Shown here piece after piece: positions 34,086 through 44,742 of a stretch of 64,000 bases of DNA (position 1 is its first letter; every line of letters begins with the position of its first letter). A program made the position numbers and the translations under genes. The stretch comes from Gnetum montanum (Eukaryota > Streptophyta > Gnetopsida > Gnetales > Gnetaceae). The stretch spans positions 1,080,135 through 1,144,134 of the forward strand of contig MNCI01008033.1 in assembly GCA_015680685.1 (NCBI GenBank), given 5' to 3'. The notes under the pieces are model-generated. The model was not told the DNA's origin and ran no database searches. It saw nothing but the letters and a program-made list of their open reading frames with translations.

Positions 34086-35829
34086 TTAATCCTGCTTGTT
34101 ATTAAAATGGGGGATATCTCCCATAACTAATCGGTTGAGGATGGCAAGGATTAATAAATGTAAGATGAGGATCCTTGAATGTTGGAAATATTGGAACTGA
34201 TTCATACTTATCCCCTCAGGGTTCACACACTTGATGATAGTAAGCATAGTGGGGCACTTTATACGATGTAGTTCCTGGATAATGCGTTGACCCACTATGA
34301 TATTTGGGACCATTAGATGGTATGCAAGGATTGGGATGATGCTTCCCATGGTTGTGTTCATTGGGCCGTATGGTTGTTGGAGTGTTAGATGGTGGCCTTG
34401 ATGAAGTTACATGAGGCGTTGGATTCGAAGATAAGGGTGCACCACAGTGTGGGACTTGTGCTGAGTTGGAAGATCTAGTGGCCTCTGAATTATGTTGTTC
34501 CTTATTACAGCCATGTTTAAATAAAGGATGCTTTGGATGTTGAGGAGGTTTCTCACTGCTGTTGGTAGTAGTAGCATAAGTGTTGTTCGTGGACTGTTGC
34601 GGTGGTGTAGGTACCTTAGGAACAGTTGGTGGCACTGTAGAAGGAGGGAAAGGATGAGATTGCTGAAAGTTAGGAGGAATATAAGGTGCACAAGGTGGCA
34701 GTTGTGTTGGACACATGTGTTGATAGTATTGAGGAGAATGGTATTGTGATGAGATAGAGTATGTTGGCCCAATTAGAGAAACAGGATGTTGAACTTGATA
34801 AGCGTTTGGATTTAGACAATATGAAGGGTGTCTCTAGTCTAAGGGTGGTCTCCCCCATGACTGGGGTTGTTGCCACTATGATCGAACACGATATCTCTGT
34901 ATGAACTCGGGATGTAACATGTTTCCCCAATGCTCATGTAGATGTAACAATATTGGGCATTGGCCCTTGGGGTGATCATACAGGCATATGTTGCATTCAT
35001 ACGTATGATCGGTAGTTGAGCGCTTATTCCCTTCATTCGTTTTCTCTGAATGTCTAATGTTTTGTCCTACTTCTTGGGTTGTCAAAAATCTATCCCCAAT
35101 GTTGTTGATGAATTCTCCACACTTTTGATACGTCCATTCCAACATCTTATTGATCCTTGCCTCGGCTTCTTCTAGTGATTGTTGTATGGGCAAAGATGAT
35201 GTTTCCACCTTGAGATTTTTTGATTTCTCCTTTTTATGATCATGGACCTTTGTTAAGTTGAAATTTTGGTCCTGTTGATGTTTTTCAACACTCTCCCATC
35301 TAGCCATATCTCCTTCTTCTTTTGCTACCCACTTAATAAGCTCTTGGACTTGATGGGTTCATAGTTCATATAGTTGACCTTGGGTATACATTCCTAAGGT
35401 TTCTCTTGTTGCATCACGAAGCCCATCAATGATATGGTACATTATCCTTTCCTCAGAAAANTCAATGTTGTTCCATGTGCAGGCATCATGGAAGGCTTGT
35501 AAATGTTGATACAGATCTAAGTCATAGCCTCTTGAAAAAGTAGAAAAGTTGTTTAAATTGAGCCTGGGTAGACGGCTCTCTTTACGATGCCTACATGAGA
35601 TTCGAACAACCTCTTGTATTTACGTTAAGCTTGTAGTGGCTAGTAGGGGTTCATCGTCATTGGGTAAGTTATGCTTTCGTGTGTTGCAATGATGTTGCTT
35701 TTGTTCATGTTTATAAGAAACCCCCACTTCGGGTTGTATACTCCAATCTTCATCGTCATATAGTTCGTTGGTTCTCCAATGAACTTCCTCACTAAGTGTG
35801 GCATTATTGTAATCTTGTAGGAGAGGCAT
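34086..35829 (-). pseudogene. Gag relic with zinc knuckle and Pro-rich tail
   Basis: It starts with MPLLQDYNNAT at 35829. The capsid part matches the gag at 1-1431 (QHLQAFHDAC, IIDGLRDATRETLGMYTQGQ), but about 85 residues of the central capsid are missing exactly at the ambiguous base 35461. A Lys/Glu-rich helical part (35000-35300) leads to the knuckle YECNICLYDHPKGQCP, a Cys-X2-Cys-X3-His-X4-Cys pattern. A long Pro/Ser/Thr-rich tail follows (34216-34716). Several stops and frame changes are present. The Pro-rich tail could be mistaken for an envelope-like ORF, but it follows the knuckle without a gap. Confidence 0.8.
35461..35461. other. Single ambiguous base (N)
   Basis: The only N in the window. 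It sits at the point where the gag relic has lost its capsid core relative to the gag at 1-1431, so it may mark a misassembly rather than a natural deletion. Confidence 0.9.
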
Positions 35830-35954
35830 TGTTGTGAAGTTGTGTGTGAATTATGTGTGAATTTTTATAATTATTTCTTCTCCCTAAGAGATATATCGTT
35901 AAGTCCTTATACAACGACCTTGTATGATATAACTAATCTAGATAACTAGCATCG

Positions 35955-35972
35955 TCCCTAGCAATGGCGCCA
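35955..35972 (-). other. Primer-binding site, tRNA-Asp (decayed)
   Basis: The plus strand TCCCTAGCAATGGCGCCA differs from the perfect site at 1558-1575 at three bases, all at CpG positions (C to T or G to A). It lies one base from the 5' LTR. Confidence 0.88.
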
Positions 35973-35973
35973 A

Positions 35974-36790
35974 TGATGAGTGGTCGAGATACCCCTACAC
36001 TCAACCATATGAATACAAGCATTTTCATGTGCGATCCGGTTGAACTCCGCAGACGGACTAGCTGTGGCACCCAAATCGTTAACCTTAGGTCGTAGTTCGC
36101 TATCTTCCCACCTAGACTAGTATTATCTTTGTCACGTATGGTTTAGTCTAGAGTGAGGTGTATGATGTAGTTCCTAGTCTCATTCTACTCCTGAAGGCAG
36201 TGGAAAATAATATTAACTATGCTAAGCTAGGAGGAAAGGGTAAGAGAATCTAATCTAGCCTAAGTGCAATGAGCATCCATTCCTTAATCATTCGTACACA
36301 TCTTGGACCTCATGCACGACTACCACTAGGTACCAAGTAGTCACACTTAAATGCTCATGATTAAGTCGTACTCATTCCATGTTTAACATGAGATAAGGGT
36401 AAGACAGATTACTACAAAATTAGTAAATAAAAATTAATTAAATAAATAAATAACAAAGTGAATGCTGCAATGATGAAGTAATCTCGATCTTTATTTTCGG
36501 TCATGTGCGTGTCCAAGTACGTCACACTCGAATAAAGGATGCCGTACAATTTCATTCATCACACTGTGAGTAGACATTGGAAAATAATCTAACTCTGAAG
36601 GGATAAAACTACTAGAGTCTAGCTACAATATAACTCTAACATGTGAAATGAGGAAAAGCCACTTCTTATTTATAGACATTGCGGTGGACTGCGATATCTC
36701 GTGTATGCCATATCACGGGGGATGTGATATCGCAGCCGATACGATATCGCATACACGATATCGTGGCCCATGAAATATTGCATCCCATTA
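35974..36790 (-). repeat. 5' LTR (right copy, 817 bp)
   Basis: The plus strand runs from TGATGAGTGGTCGAG to CATCCCATTA. It aligns with 28443-29244 except for small indels: about 33 bp are missing after 36325, and the GATATC palindrome array is longer (about five copies, 36690-36765). The TATA box is at 36667-36674. Four-arm unit arms: 36269-36273, 36283-36290, 36358-36365, 36371-36375. Confidence 0.9.
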
Positions 36791-36795
36791 AGGGT

Positions 36796-38133
36796 TTACA
36801 AGTAAAAATGTTTTTGTGAAAGTCCTTCCTTCAAGCCATATATATAGCCTATTTTAGAAATCATAAGATGGATGGTTGGTTGATGTTTTGTAAAGAAGTC
36901 AAGTTTGAATTAGTATAAAGATTTGAATGAAGATTAAAAGATATGATTTTAGAAATCTTGAAACTTCAAATCATGGTGAAGAAAGAATGGTCAAGGTTCT
37001 AGAGAAGCCACATAGCCTTAACATTGATATTTAAAAATATAGTTTCTAGAAAGAAATGTATGTGTGATTAACAAACATTTAATTGTCAAATTAACATGTC
37101 CAGATGTTAACTTTGTTGAGGAGCATACTTGATTAACCAAATAGAGGAAAGTTTAAAGAATACGTTATTACTAACCCATATCAATATCAATCTAGTATCA
37201 TACGTCCTCTGTGAAGACTCTAATGCGAAAGTTAAAAGTGATGTTTAAGAATTTTAAAAATATCGATGTGTAAACAAAATCCTTGGAAGAGACACAAGAT
37301 TTGAAGTAGATGTTCCCATAAATTCAACATGTAATTTCATCGGCTAGTGCGTATTCCAGTTACTTTGAATCTTCAATAGATAAGTCAAATTCAAGAATTC
37401 AAGAACAAATGATGTTTTTACACAAAATTTATCAAGAATAATAGTTTACCAATTACACTATCAAGATCAATGAAGATGGGTTACCATTATTCTTCACTGA
37501 GACTCTAGATTATATTTGGTATGTTATTTGAGTCTTTCAAGTTATTAAGTTACTAGAGTTAATTTCTAAAGAAGAATTTGAGAAGAAGCAAGATCAAGTC
37601 TTACCATCCTAAACAAGGCCATTCGATCATATACCCCTTATGATAGAACTATAACTACTTTTACTATTTTATAAGATTAATCAAGATTAGGAAGTATCTT
37701 AATGTTACTTTTATTTATAATATTATTATTTTCTTCATTATTTAATTTATATTTTAATTAGATAAGTAAAATATCTAGGGTAATGCAAGTTAAGAATAAG
37801 AATTTGCCATTACATCACTTTGGTGACCAAATATAAGTTGCATTTTGTGTGACCCTGGTTAAGAATGATGATTAGGGATTGGTAGATCTTTAATTCACCT
37901 CTTTTAATTATCTTAAAGAATGAGATAAGTATTGATAAAATGAAATTCCAATTCTTGACTATATTTTATTTGTATTTGTAGAATAAGTAAGAGAACATTA
38001 GGATATTCAACTTCAAGTTAGAAAAAAGAATTCAAGTATTAGAGCATAGAAGCATGGAAAGAGGTACTAGAGCTAGAAAAAGATAGTGAGCATGGACTCA
38101 TTTGAAAATGAATGAAATCTAAGAGTAGTAGAT
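36796..38133 (+). other. Right interior of the plus-strand element, no gene seen
   Basis: AT-rich text with many stops in every frame. A purine-rich stretch (GAAATCTAAGAGTAGTAGAT) before 38134 is a weak polypurine-tract candidate for the plus-strand element. Confidence 0.45.
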
Positions 38134-38661
38134 TGTAATGTCTCCATTTCCAAATAGTTTCATTGCATAATGAAGATAGTATCTCTTCATAACTAACATT
38201 GTAGTTATTGTAACAAAAATTGAAAGGCCATGTTGTAATAATGGGCATGTCTCTTAAGGTGAGGTATTTATACCGAGCCATTAGAACTCATATAAACATG
38301 GAGTTTTAGAGCTAGTAAAGGCATGCAATAGGTTCTAGGTAAAGTGGGACATGAAGAGGATTGGTCATCCCTTTTGGCCAATGATAGGGCTAACTATGAT
38401 AGTAGTGCTAGGTAGCCTCTAAGGGATAGATGTTGAAGGAAGATAACCCTAAGAAACACCTAGAGCATGACCTAGATACACTATTTCATATCAATAAAGC
38501 ATTCCTTATCTCTTTTCTTTTACATTTTTCCTATTATTTTTATTTATGCATAATGTCAAATGTTACTCATATTTGATGTTGCCACATTATCTTCTTATGT
38601 CTAATATCTAATATAGTGTATATTTGACATTTACAATGACATCTGGGATAGGAATGTCACA
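38134..38661 (+). repeat. 3' LTR of the plus-strand element (528 bp)
   Basis: It aligns with 24668-25198 along its length. TATTTATA at 38265-38272 and the CAATAAAGCAT region near 38490 support the promoter and poly(A)-signal layout. It ends GGAATGTCACA. Confidence 0.85.
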
Positions 38662-38666
38662 TTGTC

Positions 38667-38870
38667 CATGAATGCTTGCTAAAATAAAAAAGTGAATTTT
38701 TTCATTACATCGTAAGAAAATCTTGATAGGAATATCATACAGCTAAGCAATCTTAGAGATAAATAACTACACAACATCCTCTGTGCTAGCTAAAGCTTTT
38801 GTAGTAAGAAAACAAACTATCTTGATTGAGAAGTTAATAATAACAAGGATGATATTTTTTTCACCCATAG
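38667..38870 (-). pseudogene. Chromovirus integrase core fragment
   Basis: Minus-strand MGEKNIILVIINFSIKIVCF, LTTKALASTEDVV, then LYDIPIKIFLRCNEKIHF follow the integrase core layout (Y-SIWVIVDRLTKSAHF, then LHGVP-SIVSDRG-QF). The first catalytic Asp has become Asn and the second lies in a broken motif, so it is dead. It is bounded on one side by the 3' LTR of the nested element and on the other by an LTR-like insertion. Confidence 0.75.
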
Positions 38871-40004
38871 TGTTATTGATGCATAAATTTTGGTCACACC
38901 ACCACTGGGAAAGAAACTCATTTTAGGAGACTATTGCCTAGGGCACCTCCCGTATGGGTACAAAAACCTGGGAATAGTATCAGCTAGAGAGGGCTACGTG
39001 GCCTTTTGAAAATAGTAAACCAAACCAAAGAAATTATTTAAATTGAATGAATCTAAACTTAAATTGAATAACTATCTCAAAGTTGAGAATACAATAAGTA
39101 ACTAAAAGAAATGAATTTTCCTTTATCCTACTGATGTTGCTAGTTTGTGACTGCCGATGGTATCCACTGCTAGGTAGGAAGACTGCGATTATCGTGAGAG
39201 AGGGAGAGAGAAAGAAAGAAAGAAAGAGAGACTACCCATTGTAGTCCACACAGGGTAGAAAATATGGTCCTTAGAGCCTACCACCGTTTGTTGCCTTTTG
39301 TGCACAATCGTAGAGAGGAAGATCATCCACCCACGTCTGCACCACCATGACAAACTGCTGGCCCAAAGAAAATCAGACATCTCATGTCTTGTGCATGGGT
39401 TGTGCTACCTGTGTTGTTAGAGATAGATAGAAGGGAGAGAGAACCCTCCTGCCATCACTGAGAAGACCCACAAAGATCCGATTTTGAGCCACTGGCTCCT
39501 GCTTTGGATCCTCCTTGAATATCACCTAAAGCCTATAAAGAAAAGAAAAGAAAGGAGGAAGCTAATGCGTAGTGGAGAGGAAGTTGCCCCTCCAGACTCA
39601 TAGGCAAAGCCTATTTTTGGAACTCCCTCTCCTTTTCTAGGAAGAGCTCCTCTCTAGGCACCATTTTATAGTCATTGTGACCATCCATAATGATGTCTAC
39701 ATTTCATGTAATAGCTACAAAAACTGCCACCACTTCTTGTGTAATAACACCCACATTCTCCAATTAAGTGTTCACTTATGTCCATAACTGTCTTAACTTC
39801 TGAAACATCTACTACTAATGACCATAACTATCATCATTAATGACCTTAATTACCGTAAATTCTGAAACGTTTGTTACTAATGACCATAACCTGATAGTTT
39901 AAATTCCCACTACTCACATGATTTTTATTGTGGTTACTAAGGGAGAGAAATAGAAATGTTGATAATCATGGCCCCATGCGAGCATGGGAGTGTTGACATC
40001 AACA
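38871..40004 (-). repeat. LTR-like insertion in the chromovirus integrase (1134 bp)
   Basis: The integrase reading is interrupted here. On the minus strand the segment starts TGTTGATGTCAACA, itself a perfect inverted repeat, and ends CATCAATAACA. Its ends are therefore imperfect inverted repeats of TGTTGATG type, as in LTRs. No clear five-base target duplication is seen (CATAG and AGTGC), so the borders may be off by a few bases. A GAAA-type microsatellite lies at about 39209-39232. The short open frame at 39189-39380 crosses it and is not coding. Confidence 0.5.
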
Positions 40005-41345
40005 AGTGCAAGATAAACTAGTCATAAAATTGATACCAATCATCTTTTACTTACACTTTAGAATAAGGTGAAGGCACAAGTAACCACCTAGTTATTGATG
40101 CTCAAGCTTAACTTGTTGGTATGTTAAGCATCTAGTTATGAATTTTTCAACATGCATTTTCATGCCTAGCTCCTAATAAAATCTCTTTAACATCTAATAC
40201 ATCTTTTCAATACTAGAATGGATCTCAAGCCTACCTAGGTGAGCTTTCTTCAATAGATGTTGCTACAAGGAATTAGACATATATACTTAATCTTTACAAT
40301 GAAGCAACCCAAGTGTATTCACCACCATCAAAGAACTAGAAGACTACTAAAGTTTCTCACATCAAATATTTTTTTTGATACTCTACATAAATCTAACCCA
40401 ATACATTAGAATGAATCATCAAGCTTTGTAGTGTACTGGCCACATAGTTCAAGACATCTACAACTACATTGCTTTTATTTGTTCTATACAAGATAGTAAA
40501 CTTAAAATAGCTAATAGCTCAACCCACCTCCTTTAACATAGGTTCAACTCTGATTGATACATTAGGTACTACAACCCCTTATGATCAGTCTAGCTCATCA
40601 AATTCTCCTCAAATAAATTGGAACATCAAACCTTTAAGGCAAACACCATCACTTCTAACTCATGATCATGAGTGGGATAGCATGTCTCATAAGGTTTTAA
40701 CTATCATAAGGTATAAGGTATTACTTTGATTTCATACATAAGGTTACACCCATAATTCTCTCCTATTACATTGATGTGAACATCAAATAGTTTACTTAGA
40801 GTAGGTAATATGAAAACTAGAGTCAAAATTAGTCTCTCTTAAGTTCATCAAAAGTAGCTTGATAATGTATATCCTATAAGAATCCAAAATCCTTTAATAA
40901 AAAATTTGTGAGAGGAAAAGTAATGCAGAAGAAGTTCTCAATGAATCTTCTATAGCAACTTGTCAATATAAGAAAATTACAAACCTTCCCAACATCCTTA
41001 AGAATGAGCCAATCTTGAATAGCTTACATGTTAGTGGGATCCATTACTATACCAGTCTCCAAAATGATACGCCATAAGAATTGAATCTCATAGTACCAAA
41101 TGAATAGTTTAAATATTAGACAAATAATTGATGTTCTCTAGGTGTATGCAACATGGTTCTTAATGTTACTCATAAAGATTCTCCAATGAAGAGTACACCA
41201 AGATATTATCAATGAACATAATCATAAAGTGGTTTAGGTACAGTCTTATGAGACTATTCATGAGATGCATGAATACTAATGATGAGTAGCATGTAGTCCT
41301 TACAACTAATCATGTAAATCACAACCATGTCTATGCAATTTGGTC
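40005..41345 (-). pseudogene. Chromovirus RT, RNase H and integrase N-terminus
   Basis: Read right to left. RT ends with VFMHLMNSLIRLYLNHFMI then MFIDNILVYSSLENLYE (the catalytic FVDD/FIDD block, here FIDN). RNase H follows: KLFDVHINVIGENYGCNLMY, YPTHDHELEVMVFALKV and TDHKGL near 40560-40800. Next are the integrase zinc-binding HHCC region (KKAHLGRLEIHSSIEKMY, then CLTYQQVKLEHQ) near 40100-40300 and the start of the core. These signatures are typical of plant chromoviruses. Stops are very frequent, so this is one of the oldest layers. RT breaks off near 41345, where the next element begins. Confidence 0.82.
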
Positions 41346-41359
41346 AAATTTTATGAATC

Positions 41360-42152
41360 CTTTTGACTAAGTGGTCTTTATCCTAGTAGTTAAATATGAG
41401 ATTACGTGTTATTATCTTTCAAATAATCACTTGAGTTAATTTCATTCACATGGCTAAGTGTGATTAAGGTGTAAGATATTATTATTATTATTATTATCTT
41501 TGAAAGTATAAAGAGGTGAGGTAATAAAAATATTAAAATTTAACTAATTAAAGAACTAAAGGTAAACTAAACTATTCTAAACATAGAGCAACCATTTCCA
41601 CTTTCTGTATATGTCCTAAACTTATACTAACCCTACTAGGTTATGAAGTGTTTATTGGTGGGTGTACCAAATATTCACTACTAAGATTACCAAGAGTTAG
41701 TATATTATGCTCAAAGCGGTGATAATCATGTTACTATGAAATAAAATATTAAATGCTTAAGTATAAAAAAGTAAAGTGTGGGTAAACTAAAGTATTAGTA
41801 AGTAAACTAAATGCTAATCCAACTATTACAATGGATAGAAGAAATTTTGATTTTATTTCTATCATGAAATAGTATCCAAGTATATATTTCATTTAAATAA
41901 AAATTTGTATACTTAATTCTATCCACACTATGAAAACTTAGAGGAAAATCTCACTACATCCTATAGAAGAAAACTACAAGCTTTTCATTAGAAGAATGAT
42001 CAAAGGTGTCATAAATGTGGCTAGTGTTTGCATTTATATAGGCTTAGGGAGGATCAACACATATGCATATCCACCAACGCATCTAAGGATGTGTCGATAG
42101 GAATGCGTCAATGGGCATGCACCAATGTAGCCAACTTATTTAAACTTTATCA
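41360..42152 (-). repeat. 3' LTR of a second gag/ORF2-type element (about 790 bp)
   Basis: The right border is set by TTTATCA followed by the complement of a polypurine tract (AACCTCCATGACTCA). The left border is only approximate, near where the chromovirus RT stops. A TATA box reads on the minus strand (TATATAAAT, about 42030-42040). Beyond it U3 has repeated ATGCGTC-like words (42075-42125) in the place of the GATATC palindromes of the related LTRs. An ATT microsatellite lies at about 41477-41500. Confidence 0.6.
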
Positions 42153-42199
42153 AACCTCCATGACTCACTAAAAACTTGTCCTTGAGTGAATAACAAAAA

Positions 42200-42838
42200 T
42201 GGGATTGAGTTGTTTATAGAATTTGGAAATTATGTAATTAACATATTAACTATAACAAAAAAGACAACTATTAGTGCCATTTTTATATACCATCTACATG
42301 GATACAAGAATTTATACAAGGTACAAAGAATTTGAATAATTTGATGAAATTTATAGGTTCTTGGTTTGATGGAGTGGAATAGGATAAGATCTCTACATTG
42401 TGCCTAGGTCGAGGCTCTTGTGGCATGGAGGGTTCCTCATTACATTCATGCTCTACTAAAGGTATGGGTTGCCCTATTATAGTTATCAAAAATTGAAAGG
42501 CATACAGAAGGACCTTCATTTTCTCTTTTATGCCCCATGGATTTTGGATGATCTAGGTAGTTTGACCTAGATGAGCTAGTGCTAGTATATCTTACAGGTA
42601 GGGCAACATCAGAAACATCTTCTTTATGTTGATAAATCTAGTTGAAAACTATTTATGTTTGATGTTGAATGTATAGATAAGATTTCGTAGCTCATGTAGT
42701 CATTCATTTTTCTAGCTAGGTTCTCAACAACTAATCTCTAATTTGTTAACTTACTCTTGAGAACTTCTAGCTTTATTTTAGCTACTTCTAACTTTTATTT
42801 TATCTCTTTATGAAGCCTAAAATTTTCCTCCTTAAGGA
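42200..42838 (-). pseudogene. C-terminal end of ORF2 of the second gag/ORF2-type element
   Basis: Minus-strand coiled coil (LLKEENFRLHKEI, then VENLARKMNDYMSY) aligns with the last part of the ORF2 at 29409-32180 (NLAQQLTDLHEYKN). It ends in a Pro/Arg/Asn-rich tail in the frame 42283-42519. The upstream part of the ORF is displaced to 61977-64000 by the 19.1 kb element. Several stops are present. Confidence 0.65.
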
Positions 42839-42843
42839 GGTAG

Positions 42844-44728
42844 TGTGACATCCAAAAATTTTGGTGGCTAGAGCACTGAGAGGTCCATGGGCATACAACC
42901 TAAACCTGAATCTGTGCGAGGTTCATGCTAGGGAAATAGAAAAGAGGTGCCCTGGATGGTTTGGTTGATCAGATAGGGACTTAAGTGGTGTAACAATAAT
43001 CATTTGTAAAAGGGGTTTATAGGGCCTTACATGTGGGAGCTTGGACAATAAGCAAGAGCATAGCATAGGGTCTCAACCTACAAATAGTAATGTGAATATG
43101 CAAATTTGTGTTGACAATAGAAAATGTGCAAGAGTTTATGCTAAAAAATTCAAAATAAATGCTAAAAAAGAGAATGGAACAAGAGTTTGAGGGTGGAGAA
43201 ATGCATCACCCCAAGACTAGGAAGTATAACATTTTGATTGAACAGTGTGTGAAACTGGTATCTAGTGTCAGACAGGCACAGCGGTAGCATAGCGTTGTGA
43301 TCACAGTCTCTGGGATGTCAAGGACATAGTGCTAATAGCTACAAAGGAAGTTGGACTTGTTGGGTTGGTGGACATCATGCTATGTGGGTGCAAGGAAAGA
43401 TTGCATCGTGATACTTGCCAAAGTGTCAAGCTTAGGTGTGAGAGTAACAGAGGTGCTAGGAATGTGCAAAATGCTCAATACTCTTATGATTTGCCAACCC
43501 CTAAAATGCTGAATGTTGAGGTATTTATAGGGCTAGGGTTGGTGTGAGATGTAGATTGGATGCCACGTGGCCTGGGTGCCACATGGCATGGGCATGGACG
43601 AGTCACACTGACATGTTACGTTCAAAGTGTTATGCTCTACAGGACAGGAATGGGAACTCAAAGACTACTAAATTATGACCACATTGTTTGGACTACATGT
43701 GCCAGAGTCTAAGAGATTTCCATGTACCTATAAACAATGTCAAAACAATGCAACTTAGAGTCTATGCTCTAGGACTACATCTTCCCCCTCTTCCAAGTAG
43801 GGTCAAGCGTAGGGACAATTTTGGGGATCAATGAAAGGTGCAAAAGCAAGGCAAAATACGGATCTTGGCCACTAAAGGGACATTGGAGTTGAGATGAGGG
43901 TCAATACCGAGTTCTAAAAGCTTCTAGAGGCTTTCAGAGGCATTTTTCACATGTTAAGCTGGCTACACTACACAGCGTGATAGAGCTTAGCATGAACAAT
44001 TAGTGAAATGTTTGCAAATTTTGAGTTGCTACACCCATCACACTATCTATGTTGCGTAGCGTAGTAGAGCGTAGCATGAATACTTTGTTAAATTTTAACA
44101 AAATTTACAATTTTTCTTCGTGGCACGCTGATCATGCTCTAGGGGTGTAGTAGGACTAGTAGCCTTAGAAGTCAAAAAACTGCCAAATGCATCTTTTATG
44201 TTGAGCTAGCTTGATAGATCCTTATCCAACACTTAGGCAAAATTTGGCCCTAAAATCGATGTCAAGCTTGCTATGCTATGTAGTGTAGTAGAGCATGATA
44301 GTCTAAGAGATAGAAAAATTTGCCAAACTATTTTTTTTCATCCTAAGCACTTTTAACAGACTCTACCCTAGTACTTAGGTGAACTAGAAACTAGGAGATG
44401 TCTCAATTTGGGCAAGCTAGAGAGTGTAGTGAGCCTGACAATTTGGGAGATAGAAAATTTGCTGAACTTCTTGGTCCATCCCAATTGACCCTTGACTACT
44501 TCTGGCTTGACATTTGTGTAGACTAGCCTTGGAACTATGTGCTATGATGGCTGTGTTGGGGAGCATAGCAAGTAGACTTAGAAAAATTTTGCAAAAATCA
44601 GGACTTTAGGTGTGCTATGTTGTCTATGCTATAGAGCATGACAGTAGACTTAGAAAAATTTTACCCAAGTTTTGACACTTAGATAATTTGCCATTGAACT
44701 GCAGGAGCCCAAAATTGGTGGTGTTTTA
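42844..44728 (-). repeat. 3' LTR (left copy, 1885 bp)
   Basis: The plus strand runs from TGTGACATCCAAAA to GGTGGTGTTTTA and aligns with 60125-61971 throughout. TATAAATAC reads on the minus strand at 43521-43529, giving a U3 of about 1.2 kb. U3 contains repeated TAGAGCATGATAGTCT-type words. Just outside, TTGGCCCCTCTTTG (44729-44742) is the complement of the polypurine tract. Confidence 0.9.
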
Positions 44729-44742
44729 TTGGCCCCTCTTTG

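Larger units (their letters stand above)
28443..36790 (-). mobile_element. Minus-strand gag plus ORF2 retrotransposon without visible pol (8.35 kb)
   Basis: Complete element with LTRs at both ends, a decayed tRNA-Asp primer site and flanks GGGGT (28438-28442) / AGGGT (36791-36795). From 5' to 3' (right to left) it holds gag, an A-rich spacer and a long coiled-coil ORF2. No protease, RT, RNase H or integrase is readable, so it probably depends on a relative for mobility. The LTR starts, primer site and gag relate it to the better preserved element at 1-2609. Decay is dominated by CpG changes. Confidence 0.88.
24668..38661 (+). mobile_element. Plus-strand LTR element nested in the chromovirus integrase, itself split
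   Basis: Direct LTRs of about 530 bp at both ends, a primer site inside the left LTR, and target flanks TTATC (24663-24667) and TTGTC (38662-38666). The chromovirus integrase reads across the two flanks, so the insertion is certain. An 8.35 kb minus-strand element (28443-36790) interrupts it, leaving about 5.6 kb of its own. I see no protease, RT or integrase in its interior, so it is probably non-autonomous or heavily deleted. Confidence 0.85.

Noticed and set aside
34216-34716. Pro/Ser/Thr-rich frame as an envelope-like gene
   Set aside because: It continues from the gag zinc knuckle and has no signal peptide or membrane segment; a gag tail is simpler.
39189-39380. Minus-strand 63-codon frame
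   Set aside because: It crosses a GAAA microsatellite in an LTR-like insertion and has no homologous look.
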